Shown here piece after piece: positions 27,176 through 35,948 of a DNA stretch of 64,000 nucleotides (its first letter is position 1; the number at the start of each line of letters is the position of its first letter). Below the pieces are notes generated by a model, which had not been told where the DNA came from, did not search any database, and saw nothing but the letters and a program-made list of their open reading frames with translations. The DNA is from Anaerolineae bacterium (GTDB lineage Bacteria > Chloroflexota > Anaerolineae > Promineifilales > Promineifilaceae), in NCBI GenBank assembly GCA_030425205.1, contig JAUIAP010000026.1, positions 1-64,000 of the forward strand. The letters are read 5' to 3'. A program made the position numbers and the translations under genes.

Positions 27176-29932
27176 ATGTATCACTTGAAATTTGGTCGTT
27201 TAATGTTGGTTGTTGGATTGTTTATTGGTTTGTTTTCTTTGGGCCAGCGCGCAAATGCTGCCCCCACTGCCTTGACGAAACTCCCCATAGGTCAAACTGC
27301 ATACAAAATCACAGTCAATTCGACTGGCATTCACGCAGTCAGCTACGAGATGCTGGAAGCGGCTGGTATGAATGTGGCGGCGGTTAACCCCGCGAACTTG
27401 AAGCTGCTGCATCAAGGTGAATCGGTTGCCTACGAATGGGATGGCGATGCAGACGGCCAGTTTGAAGCGGGCGAGCGGATGTTGTTTTATGGCTGGGAAT
27501 TTGACGGATCGCGTCACGATGAGCTGTTCGTCGATGAAAACTACTTTTGGGTTTGGGAAGATAGCGTTGTGGGTGACCGCATCGCAGCGCAACCGGCTGC
27601 CACTGGCACACCGACAACGGTTAATCATACCCGGCATGAAGTTGTCTATGAGGGCAACAATTTTTTCACGCTGACCTATACCCCCAAATGGAACTCCTTT
27701 GAGAACGAGGCAACCCCTTACTTTCTCGACCGCTTTTCGATTGGTGGTTCATCTTTGATGAAAAGCTATGACATTGCACTCCCCAATCCTGTCGATGATG
27801 GTTCTCAAGCGACCTATTCGGTGGAGATGTTTACAGAGCGCAATGTGCTAAGCCATCATTTTGAAACCCAGATCAATAGCCACACCCCCATGTCCCGTAC
27901 ATGGAATTTTGTCTACAGTGGCAATATCTCGCAGACTGTCCCAATGTCGGTCATTGCCGACGGAAACAATCAATTCCATGTGACATTCGACAATGTCGCT
28001 GCCTCGCGCCCGTCGTCTGACCTTGCCTATCTGCGTGGCATCACGGTTGACTATGCACGTGCGCTGATCGCAACGGACGACACACTTGCCTTTGAGCAAG
28101 CAACTGCTGGAGACTACCTCTTTGAGTTGGATGGATTTAATGAAGGAACGGCCGCCAACGTGCGTGTTTGGAATGTCACAAATCGACTTGTCCCAGCAAC
28201 GGTGCCAGATGTCACCGTTGTGCCAGATGGCGCAGCAAATGAAATTCAGGTTGCGGTTAGTCAATCAGCAGCCGATGCGGCCTATTTTGTCAGCACGCTG
28301 GCGAACGTCATTGAACCGACGATTTCGTCCTACTTCGTCACAGATTTGGAGCCTGCAACCAATTCGGCCGAATGGCTCGCCATCACCTATCCCGACTTCC
28401 GCACGGAAACTGAACGCCTTGCGGCTCATCGTGAAAGTTACAGCGGATTGACCACACATATCGTCGACAGCGATGATGTGATCAATCAATATGGGTATGG
28501 CTATCCATTGCCGACAGCAATTCAGTCCTATATCCGTCATGGGTATGCCGATTGGACAGGCACGCTTAAATACGCCACGCTGATGGGTGTTGGCAGCATC
28601 AATGCGCGCAACTTCAAGTGTGCTGAGTGCAGCGATCTATGGCTGACCACCACCCATTTGATTCCAACGGACCTTATCTTTGAAGACCGTAAAATGGGAT
28701 TTATTGCCAGCGATCATCTTTACTCAATGATGGACGACGCCGACTTGAATCCTGATATTGCCATCGGCCGATTTGCGGTTGCAACGGTGGCACAGATGAA
28801 AGCGATGGTCGATAAAGTGCTGCTCTATGAGGCTAACTTAGAGAACCAAACGCCCGGCTCGTTTGAGATGATGTTCGCCTCTGACAATCGGGATGGTGCA
28901 GGTGACTTCTGTCTTTCCAATGATGCAGTCATCAACGCAAAGATTCCAAATACAGTCCCACTGACGCACCTTTGTCTGGACGATTATCCAAACGCAGATC
29001 AATCCGCCTTCCAAAGTGACATCCTGGACAAGATCAATAGCGGGCTGGGTATTTTGAACTATCGTGGTCATGGCAGCGTGTTTGGTTGGGGCTCCGGCGA
29101 CGGCATCATGAGCGTCAACGACCAAGCAGAATGGCAAAATGATGGTAACCCATTGGTGATTATCAGTGCAGATTGTCTTGACGGACACTTTGCATGGCTG
29201 GCCGACGCGGCATTTAGCAACGCATTTTTGCGTTTGGAACAGCGACGCGGAACGGCAGCCCATTGGTCATCGATGGGTCTAGGTTATGGGTTCGAGCATG
29301 ACGTACTGTTGCGCTACTTTTATGAAGGGCTGTTTGAACAGGGAATCGGCCGAATTGGTGACCTAACCAACTACTCGAAAACGAATTACAACACAGATGG
29401 CTACAATTCGGCCGAAATGTACTCATTTGTCCTGCAAGGTGATCCTGCAATGCTGCTCTATCCAACCGTTGAGCCAGCAACAGGCGCTGTGACTGGTGCA
29501 CTTGGATTACAGTCGGATACTGTGGTTGAAGGCAATCCCGGCACGACTGTCCAGCACGAAATTGAGATCGTCAATCCCGGCACGATCAGCGACAGCTATC
29601 GCGTCACCGTTACGGTCAACGGCGTGCAGACCTCCTTTACCACGACGACGCTTGCGCCACGTGGCAGCACACCGCTGTCATTTGACGTCTTCATTCCAGC
29701 CGACGCAGCAGAAGACTCGATTGTTCTTGCGGATGTCGTGATTACCTCATTGACCGATAGTGGAACAACCCACGAAATGCAGGTTCCCACAAAGGTTGTG
29801 TTTGGTGCGCCAACGGCCGTCGGTCTGGCAGTTCAGGCAAGCAGTGACCGCTCTTTTACGACCATATGGCTCGTTGTACTGCTTGCATTGACCACACCTG
29901 TCGTGCTTTGGCAACGGCATAACGCTTTATAA
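27176..29932 (+). CDS. Secreted C25 (gingipain-like) cysteine peptidase, membrane-anchored
   Basis: The 918-residue product has a signal peptide ending in QRANA and an N-terminal propeptide-like domain with GDADGQFEAGE. The C25 catalytic domain has its His in NYRGHGS (H632) and Cys in ISADCLDGHFAW (C667). After a beta-sandwich domain (~770-870) the chain ends in a hydrophobic helix (TTIWLVVLLALTTPVVLW) and the basic tail QRHNAL, a membrane anchor. A strong ribosome site (AGGTAAAGG) precedes ATG 27176. Gingipain relatives cut after Arg or Lys; specificity here is unknown. It is paralogous to the next gene. Four TCGGCCGA copies occur within it. Confidence 0.85.
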   Translation: MYHLKFGRLMLVVGLFIGLFSLGQRANAAPTALTKLPIGQTAYKITVNSTGIHAVSYEMLEAAGMNVAAVNPANLKLLHQGESVAYEWDGDADGQFEAGERMLFYGWEFDGSRHDELFVDENYFWVWEDSVVGDRIAAQPAATGTPTTVNHTRHEVVYEGNNFFTLTYTPKWNSFENEATPYFLDRFSIGGSSLMKSYDIALPNPVDDGSQATYSVEMFTERNVLSHHFETQINSHTPMSRTWNFVYSGNISQTVPMSVIADGNNQFHVTFDNVAASRPSSDLAYLRGITVDYARALIATDDTLAFEQATAGDYLFELDGFNEGTAANVRVWNVTNRLVPATVPDVTVVPDGAANEIQVAVSQSAADAAYFVSTLANVIEPTISSYFVTDLEPATNSAEWLAITYPDFRTETERLAAHRESYSGLTTHIVDSDDVINQYGYGYPLPTAIQSYIRHGYADWTGTLKYATLMGVGSINARNFKCAECSDLWLTTTHLIPTDLIFEDRKMGFIASDHLYSMMDDADLNPDIAIGRFAVATVAQMKAMVDKVLLYEANLENQTPGSFEMMFASDNRDGAGDFCLSNDAVINAKIPNTVPLTHLCLDDYPNADQSAFQSDILDKINSGLGILNYRGHGSVFGWGSGDGIMSVNDQAEWQNDGNPLVIISADCLDGHFAWLADAAFSNAFLRLEQRRGTAAHWSSMGLGYGFEHDVLLRYFYEGLFEQGIGRIGDLTNYSKTNYNTDGYNSAEMYSFVLQGDPAMLLYPTVEPATGAVTGALGLQSDTVVEGNPGTTVQHEIEIVNPGTISDSYRVTVTVNGVQTSFTTTTLAPRGSTPLSFDVFIPADAAEDSIVLADVVITSLTDSGTTHEMQVPTKVVFGAPTAVGLAVQASSDRSFTTIWLVVLLALTTPVVLWQRHNAL

Positions 29933-29972
29933 CCGTTTTGTAACCTTTTCTGAGTTTTAGCTAAATAGCCAG

Positions 29973-30000
29973 AGGCGAACCGTTGGGTTCGCCTTTTTCT
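29973..30000 (+). terminator. Intrinsic terminator of the first C25 gene
   Basis: AGGCGAACC (29973-29981) and GGTTCGCCT (29986-29994) form a perfect 9-bp stem with a 4-base loop. It is followed by TTTTCT and lies 40 bases after the stop codon. Confidence 0.9.
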
Positions 30001-30062
30001 ATGCTACACTGTAAATCGTAAACGCGTTCATACATCTCCTTTTTGCGACTACCGATACAGGT

Positions 30063-30111
30063 CGACAGACAAAGGTCAAGGGTGCCTCCACGCTCTTGGC
30101 CTTACCTGTCG
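30063..30111 (+). ncRNA. Candidate structured RNA between the C25 genes
   Basis: CGACAG (30063-30068) pairs with CTGTCG (30106-30111), enclosing a second pairing of AAGGTCAAG with CTTGGCCTT and GTG with CAC around a CCTC loop. The whole forms a long interrupted stem. It lies after the terminator of the first C25 gene and ~150 bases before another terminator-like hairpin. It could be part of a small RNA or of a leader for the second C25 gene. No known RNA family was recognised. Confidence 0.4.
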
Positions 30112-30257
30112 TTATAGAACCTTTGGCCGGAAATTTTGGATTCGTCCAATTTCCTCCGCGACTGTTGCTAAGTGACAAAAATCGATTAATCTTCGTAATG
30201 AATGAACGGCACGAAAATGGGTAACGAGCTAGATATTAGAAATTTTGCAATACAATG

Positions 30258-30303
30258 CGGTGTTCACAACGTAGCATAGGTTACGTCATGAACACCGTTT
30301 TTT
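30258..30303 (+). terminator. Terminator-like hairpin just upstream of the second C25 gene
   Basis: CGGTGTTCA (30258-30266) pairs with TGAACACCG (30289-30297), and ACGTA with TACGT inside it after a 2x2 internal loop. Six T follow directly. The T-run ends 40 bases before the ATG of the next gene. Since the preceding gene already has its own terminator, this one should either end a small RNA or attenuate the C25 transcript. Confidence 0.75.
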
Positions 30304-30343
30304 GTTATGCTTGGCGCAATACTTTTATGGGAGAGCAATAATC

Positions 30344-33316
30344 ATGTGGAATAGACGTTTAGTGTTAGGATTAATGGTGTTGTTGGTCGGCGTTACGCTG
30401 CGGATGGGACAGCCACAGGTGATTTCGGCCGAAAACGCTCCCCTCACGTTACCTATTGGCGTAGAAACGTTCAAAATTGTTGTCAAAGAGGATGGGATTT
30501 ACGAAATTGACCAACCCTCATTGGCGGCCGCTGGCATGGATGTTGACAACGTGGACCCCGCAACATTGACGATGATGCATCGCGGGGAGTCAGTCAGCTA
30601 TGATTTTATCGGAGATGCGGATGCCAATTTTGAGGCGAATGAAAAAATTCGTTTCTATGGCGGACGGTTTACCCAATCACGCCATGAAGACCTCTTCTAT
30701 CTAAATTCAGTATTTTGGCTATGGGCAGATAGCAGCGGCAGCCGCATTGCCAGCGTTGACAACGACACGGGTAATCCTATCGCTAGCGAGTGGAATTCTT
30801 CGATTACCGTTGAGCCGATGAACTATTTCCACGCAACCTATACAGATCGTTGGGATAGCTTCGACAATGAGGCCGACGCATGGTATTGGATCAAGTTTTT
30901 CAATGGTCAAACCGAGAGCATCCCGTTTGAAATCCCCAACCCGGTTGCAACTGGCGCAGGAGAGATGACCGTTGAAATCACCGCATTTCGGGCACAAGAT
31001 GTCTTTAATCACGAGCTTGAAGTGCAGATTGGCGATGCGCCCCCTGCAAGTCGACGTTGGGACGGTGTAAAGAATGTAAACATTGTTAGCCCCATTCCAG
31101 AAGGGACGCTCATCAATGGCACAAACACGATTTCGCTAACGGGCGACACGCGCGACATCAACGGCAATATCCGCTATGACATCTTCCATCTCAACCGCAT
31201 CACCGTCGATTATCCGCGTGAATTTGTGGCGGTTGATGACACGCTGATCTTTGATTATGACACTGCTGGGGCGACCGATTTTGCCATCAGTGGCTTTTCG
31301 ACTGATAATGTTCTCGTTTGGGATGTGACAGATGTACTCAATCCAGTCGAGATTGCAATTGATAGTGGTGATGTCAATGGCGGTGTGGTCCAATTCGGCC
31401 GAAATCTCCCCGCGCAGTCAAAATTTATCGCCACGACGACCGCGACGTTGCTCTCCCCAAGCGAAATCTCCAGCTATACGCCTAGCGATATCCAACCAGA
31501 AGGGGGCGCGGATTGGGTTGCAGTTGCACACAATACGCTACTGACTGAAACCGAGCGACTTGCCACGCATCGTGCCACAATGAACTTCATCGAAACCCAC
31601 GTCGTCGATGTGCAAGATGTCTACAACCAATTTGGTTATGGCTATCCACTGCCAGACGCGATCAAGGCGTATGCACAAAACGCCTACGACAATTGGGACA
31701 CACCAATTCGTTATCTCACGCTCGTTGGAGACGCAACCCAAAATCCCAACAAGCTTCCATGTAGTGAATGTTCCACTTGGAATACAGTTGAAGAAACCTA
31801 TGTCGTGACGGATTTACAATTTGAGGATCGTTTCTTGGGTTTGATTCCCACCGATCACACATTTACATTGCTGGAAGGGGATGATGTCAAACCAGATATT
31901 GCCGTCGGTCGCCTTTCATCGCGCACATCTGAAGAAGCACGTGTCTTTGTAGACAAAATTATCCAATACGATCAAAGCGTCATGGCGCAAGATGCGTGGA
32001 CGCGCCGTTTTGTCTTCTTGGCCGACAATCGTGATGCGGGCGGAAACTTCTGCTTTGAGAACCAACAGGTTGCCGGTGGCTTGCCCGCCGAGTTCGCCCA
32101 GACCGCATTTTGTTTGGACGATTATGGTGGCGACACATCACAAGCGAAGGGACAGATTCGTTCCGATTTCTTCAATGAACTTGCCAGCAACAGCGCGGGT
32201 ATCGTCAACTATCGCGGGCATGGGAGCATCACCGATTGGGGATCTGGCATCGTCAGACGCGATGATGCGGGACTCTTTTTGAACATAGATCGGCCGACCG
32301 TCATCATTAGTGCCGACTGTCTGGATGGTCATTTTGCGTGGCTGGGGTCAGAAGCACAACATCCTAACTACTCTTCTGCATTGAGCGAAACATTCCTGCG
32401 CCTTGACGGACGCGGCACAGCTGCCCATTGGGGCTCATCTGGATTGGGCTATTCAAGCGAACACACGGTCATGCACACGGGTTTCTATGAAGCCATTTAT
32501 GGCGGTGGCGCACGCACGATGGGCGACGCCGTTGAGTACTCGAAATCGCGTTATCTTGACCGCAACCAACATGAGTCAGAAGCGTATGCCTTTATTCTGC
32601 ACGGCGATCCCGCGATGTTACTGCCATCGACGCAGGTGGCTGGTGTTGAGACAACGCCCGCAACCAATAGCCAAAGCGCTGCACCCGCGACGCAAGTCAG
32701 CTACGATGTAACCGTCACGAATCAAGGGACGGGGCAGGACACGTTTGATATTGTCTTGTCGGGGCATCAATGGGCAGCATCGGCCGATTCTGCCACCATC
32801 GCACTCGCTGCTGACGAAAGCGCAACGGTGCGTGTCACGCATACGATTCCCGCCGACGCACTCGCCGACGCGACCGACAGCGTCGTCTTGACTGCGCGTT
32901 CGCGTTTTAATGGCAACGTCAGTGATAGCACAACGCTTCAAACGACCGCCACCGCCGTCTATGGCGTTGACGTGAGTGCGGCCGTGACTGCACAAAACGG
33001 ATCAAGTAACACAACGGTCACCTACGACGTCGAGATTGAAAATAGAAGTAACACGGTTGCCACGTTTGACATCACACTGGCGAACAATGAATGGACGGTC
33101 AATGTGCCGACTTCAGTTGAGCTTGCCGTTGGCGAGACCAAAACGATACAGGTTGAGCATGAGATTCCACTATTGCAAGTTTCGGCCGAAGATAGCGTGA
33201 CGGTCAAGGTGACAAGTTCGGCCGATTCGAATGCGACTGACAGCGTTATTCTGACCACGTCAGCGACCGTCTACACGCTGCATTTGCCATTCGTTGCAAA
33301 ATCAACCAACGATTAA
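30344..33316 (+). CDS. Secreted C25 (gingipain-like) cysteine peptidase
   Basis: Starting at ATG 30344 behind GGGAGAG, the 990-residue product has a signal peptide ending near VISAEN. An N-terminal domain like that of its neighbour follows (GDADANFEANE), then a C25 domain with His in NYRGHGS (H626) and Cys in ISADCLDGHFAW (C659). After it come two repeated beta-sandwich domains (~770-865 and ~870-970), against one in the neighbour. It lacks a membrane helix and instead ends YTLHLPFVAKSTND, like other secreted proteins here. It is probably released or anchored differently from its paralogue. Six TCGGCCGA copies lie within it. Confidence 0.85.
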   Translation: MWNRRLVLGLMVLLVGVTLRMGQPQVISAENAPLTLPIGVETFKIVVKEDGIYEIDQPSLAAAGMDVDNVDPATLTMMHRGESVSYDFIGDADANFEANEKIRFYGGRFTQSRHEDLFYLNSVFWLWADSSGSRIASVDNDTGNPIASEWNSSITVEPMNYFHATYTDRWDSFDNEADAWYWIKFFNGQTESIPFEIPNPVATGAGEMTVEITAFRAQDVFNHELEVQIGDAPPASRRWDGVKNVNIVSPIPEGTLINGTNTISLTGDTRDINGNIRYDIFHLNRITVDYPREFVAVDDTLIFDYDTAGATDFAISGFSTDNVLVWDVTDVLNPVEIAIDSGDVNGGVVQFGRNLPAQSKFIATTTATLLSPSEISSYTPSDIQPEGGADWVAVAHNTLLTETERLATHRATMNFIETHVVDVQDVYNQFGYGYPLPDAIKAYAQNAYDNWDTPIRYLTLVGDATQNPNKLPCSECSTWNTVEETYVVTDLQFEDRFLGLIPTDHTFTLLEGDDVKPDIAVGRLSSRTSEEARVFVDKIIQYDQSVMAQDAWTRRFVFLADNRDAGGNFCFENQQVAGGLPAEFAQTAFCLDDYGGDTSQAKGQIRSDFFNELASNSAGIVNYRGHGSITDWGSGIVRRDDAGLFLNIDRPTVIISADCLDGHFAWLGSEAQHPNYSSALSETFLRLDGRGTAAHWGSSGLGYSSEHTVMHTGFYEAIYGGGARTMGDAVEYSKSRYLDRNQHESEAYAFILHGDPAMLLPSTQVAGVETTPATNSQSAAPATQVSYDVTVTNQGTGQDTFDIVLSGHQWAASADSATIALAADESATVRVTHTIPADALADATDSVVLTARSRFNGNVSDSTTLQTTATAVYGVDVSAAVTAQNGSSNTTVTYDVEIENRSNTVATFDITLANNEWTVNVPTSVELAVGETKTIQVEHEIPLLQVSAEDSVTVKVTSSADSNATDSVILTTSATVYTLHLPFVAKSTND

Positions 33317-33327
33317 GATGATACAAT

Positions 33328-33366
33328 ACTGCTGTATTTGGGTGTTTGATAGCTAAATACAGCAGT
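33328..33366 (+). terminator. Stem-loop after the second C25 gene
   Basis: ACTGCTGTATTT (33328-33339) and AAATACAGCAGT (33355-33366) are perfect 12-bp arms around a 15-base loop, 12 bases after the stop codon. The following TGATTTCTC is only weakly T-rich. It could end transcription or protect the 3' end; the next gene begins 63 bases further. Confidence 0.6.
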
Positions 33367-33428
33367 TGATTTCTCGAATATCGCGCTTGGTATTAAAATT
33401 TCAACAAATCCACAATCAAAGGACCTAC

Positions 33429-34262
33429 ATGATTTCAAAACGCTGGCTTACCATCACGACAATTTTAGCCTTTAGCATCGTTGTGCTGACCACACTGCAC
33501 GTTGCGGCTCAAGATCGCGCCGTTGATCTTGAAGTATTTATCGCTGAACCGACACAGGATGATCACATCGAACTGTTTTTTGAGACGGGATCAGAAGATA
33601 GTACGGCCGAATTTTTCTTTGTACGCGGTACGTCAATCGACGATCCAGTTTTCACAAGCCCATCCCCAAGTTTAGCCATCACGGTTACCTACAATAGCAC
33701 ACCGACGCGCTTCATTACTGCGCAAGGCAATGCCGGGTCTGGCTTCACCTACGATGCGTTTGATGAAGATGTCGTCGATGGCCAAGAGTATTGCTACATG
33801 ATTGGTGAACGCGAATTTGATAGTAGCGTCGCCTACTATCTGAACGATATTCGCTGCGCAACGGTCGGCGATTTGGCCGTGACCGATTTAGCCGTGACCG
33901 CAAGTACGTTGAGTGGCGATGCGGGTGAAATGATTACGCACACCCTCTTCATCACCAACAACGGCAACCGCGATCAGCAGTTCATCGTCACGGTGCCCAA
34001 TAAAATCTGGCCCACACAAGTGACAAGCCCGATTGTCTTCATTCCTTCTGGCGGATCTATCAGTAGCACGGTCAAGGTAACGATCCCGGGTGGTGCGTCT
34101 AACGGTGACAGCGATACGGCCGATATTCGCATCTCGCGTCAAGATAATGCTGGGCAACCCCCCAATTTACCACCCTACACCATCACAACGACGGTCACCA
34201 CACAAGTGGGCGATTCAGTGACCTACTACAACTATCTACCTATTATTCGCATGGATAACTAG
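33429..34262 (+). CDS. Small secreted protein with beta-sandwich domain, C25 locus
   Basis: The 277-residue product starts at ATG 33429 behind AAAGGA and has a signal peptide ending in HVAAQ. Residues ~25-150 are an unrecognised domain. Residues ~155-260 resemble the COG1470/NEW3-type beta-sandwich also found after the C25 catalytic domains (GNRDQQFIVTVPNKIWP). The chain ends YYNYLPIIRMDN, similar to the tails of the second C25 peptidase and the FG-GAP protein. It may be a substrate, partner or export companion of the peptidases; this is inference from context only. Confidence 0.6.
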   Translation: MISKRWLTITTILAFSIVVLTTLHVAAQDRAVDLEVFIAEPTQDDHIELFFETGSEDSTAEFFFVRGTSIDDPVFTSPSPSLAITVTYNSTPTRFITAQGNAGSGFTYDAFDEDVVDGQEYCYMIGEREFDSSVAYYLNDIRCATVGDLAVTDLAVTASTLSGDAGEMITHTLFITNNGNRDQQFIVTVPNKIWPTQVTSPIVFIPSGGSISSTVKVTIPGGASNGDSDTADIRISRQDNAGQPPNLPPYTITTTVTTQVGDSVTYYNYLPIIRMDN

Positions 34263-34506
34263 GACGATATTGAGACTGTGCCAAAATCCTACGGCTAAAG
34301 CCGCAGGCTGATACGCGAAACGCGCTCAAGCGCGTTGGTTGCAGTGCGTTATGGATGTCGAGTGGTAATGCCTCTCGACATCCATGAAACAATTTCTGCG
34401 TCGTTTGCGACGCACTCACCTCCCCCCCCAATTAACCATCCCCTTCTTGCAGTTCTACCAAATTTCATGATATTGCATGATGCCTTTCCAGAGACCCCCA
34501 CGCACC
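34263..34506. repeat. Intergenic palindromes downstream of the C25 locus
   Basis: Three stem-loops lie close together: CCTACGGCT/AGCCGCAGG at 34288-34307 (one G-U pair), AACGCGC/GCGCGTT just after it, and a perfect 12-bp pair ATGGATGTCGAG/CTCGACATCCAT at 34351-34384. None has a T-run. They resemble REP-type palindromes that follow operons. No protein gene is seen in this stretch. Confidence 0.6.
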
Positions 34507-34527
34507 ACGCAATACGCAATACGCAAT
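34507..34527 (+). repeat. Heptamer tandem repeat ACGCAAT, three copies
   Basis: Three perfect units of ACGCAAT, the same heptamer as in the array at 41154, lie in the spacer in front of the SPFH gene. No CRISPR-like spacer pattern is present. Confidence 0.85.
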
Positions 34528-34665
34528 ACATCTACCACCTTTCTTCCCACAACCCTGAAAATCCTGATTTCGTCACGCTCCCTTTTCTGATACATTGTCT
34601 CAGAATCAAGGTGATGCCAAATCGCTCTCATGGGCGGACTTTGGCGCCTGATAGGAGATAAGCGC

Positions 34666-35832
34666 ATGATTGAAAGAGCAAGTCAGTTTAATTTCAGACG
34701 GTTCTTACAAATGCTAGGGGTCATCATCGTCGGCATCGGCGTTCTAATGGTCATTTCGCTGGCGGGTAACTTTTTCTACTTCTTCAACACCGTTGAGGCA
34801 CAGGAAGTTGGCGTTCAGTTTCGACAGGGACGTATCCACAAAATTGTTGGTCCCGGCGTGTATAGTGATGTTGGTCTGTTTGTAAAGCTAGAGACGATCT
34901 CCACACAGGCGATTGCATATCAAACTCGTGACGAGGAGATTATTACAAAGGATAAGCAGCGAATCGGACTTTTGGCAAGCGGCGATATTTTTCGGCCGAC
35001 GAACAAAGACGACATTCGCAACTTGTGGGCGCAATATCGCGGTCTATACACCAGCGATGAAACAGCCATCAATCGCGTCAATGATTTGACGCGCCAAGCG
35101 ATGAAGGTCTGCGTTGGTGAGCGCACATTTGATAACAACATTATCGGCTCTGCACGTGATGAACTGCGTGGCTGTATCGACACCGAGTTGAACAAGTTGG
35201 CGACTCGCTACGGTTTGCGCGTTGAAAATCTGGTTGTACCAGAGGTGATATTATCGACCGAAGTCCAAACCGCCCTTGATGCAATTGTGCAGAGCAGACT
35301 TTTAACGGAGAAGGCGGCGCAGGATGAGTTGAAGGCGTTGGCAGAAGCGGCGGCCGAACAGGCACGTCAGGAAGGCGAAATTCGCGTCGCACAAAGCCGT
35401 ATTCAAGAAGAGACGCGCCAGCAAACTGAGTTGGCCGTGCTTGAGCAGGAACGCCTAGCTGCACAACTCGCCCTAATTGAAGCGCGTCGTGACAACGAGC
35501 TTGCCGAAAAAGAGACGGAGCGTCAACTAATCGAAGTGGGCAAGGCCAACGACCTGTTGGCGGCGCAACTCGATGTTGAAATCAATGGTGAACTGGCGGT
35601 TGCGGCACGGGCGCGTGCTGAGGCAGAAATTGCCTATGAGTCGACCGTTGCGGCACTTTACAGGGAGAACCCAACCTATGTGCAATGGATGATGGCACAA
35701 GCCAACGCCAGCGCACTCAATGCGACTGACAAGGTAATCTTCACCCCCGAAGGAACCGTTCCGACGCTCGTCTTACCCGGTCCGGGCATCGTCCCCACAG
35801 TGGACACGACGCCAGCCGGCGAAACACAATAG
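34666..35832 (+). CDS. SPFH/band-7 (prohibitin-like) membrane protein
   Basis: Starting at ATG 34666 behind AGGAGATAA, the 388-residue product has one N-terminal transmembrane helix (MLGVIIVGIGVLMVISLAG). An SPFH domain follows (~45-230; VEAQEVGVQFRQGRIHKIVGPGVY), then a long Ala/Glu/Gln-rich coiled coil (~220-330). Such proteins form large membrane microdomain scaffolds that often regulate proteases or membrane stress responses. It is a single gene. A perfect stem-loop follows 13 bases after its stop. Confidence 0.88.
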   Translation: MIERASQFNFRRFLQMLGVIIVGIGVLMVISLAGNFFYFFNTVEAQEVGVQFRQGRIHKIVGPGVYSDVGLFVKLETISTQAIAYQTRDEEIITKDKQRIGLLASGDIFRPTNKDDIRNLWAQYRGLYTSDETAINRVNDLTRQAMKVCVGERTFDNNIIGSARDELRGCIDTELNKLATRYGLRVENLVVPEVILSTEVQTALDAIVQSRLLTEKAAQDELKALAEAAAEQARQEGEIRVAQSRIQEETRQQTELAVLEQERLAAQLALIEARRDNELAEKETERQLIEVGKANDLLAAQLDVEINGELAVAARARAEAEIAYESTVAALYRENPTYVQWMMAQANASALNATDKVIFTPEGTVPTLVLPGPGIVPTVDTTPAGETQ

Positions 35833-35845
35833 TTTTCCCTACCAC

Positions 35846-35874
35846 GACTGCCACGCCTCGCAAGCGTGGCAGTC
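35846..35874. repeat. Perfect 11-bp palindrome after the SPFH gene
   Basis: GACTGCCACGC and GCGTGGCAGTC form G+C-rich arms with a 7-base loop and no T-run. It starts 13 bases after the SPFH stop codon. It may work as a transcript-end stem or be a dispersed palindromic repeat. Confidence 0.7.
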
Positions 35875-35948
35875 ATCATAAACCCCACTAACCCTGTGAG
35901 ACGCAGTAAGTTGTCATGTATGGTAGAGAGCGATAAAGTTCCTGAAAT

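Noticed and set aside
30344..33316. LPxTG sortase signal on the second C25 peptidase
   Set aside because: The tail has LPFVAK but no LPxTG, and no hydrophobic helix with a basic tail follows it.
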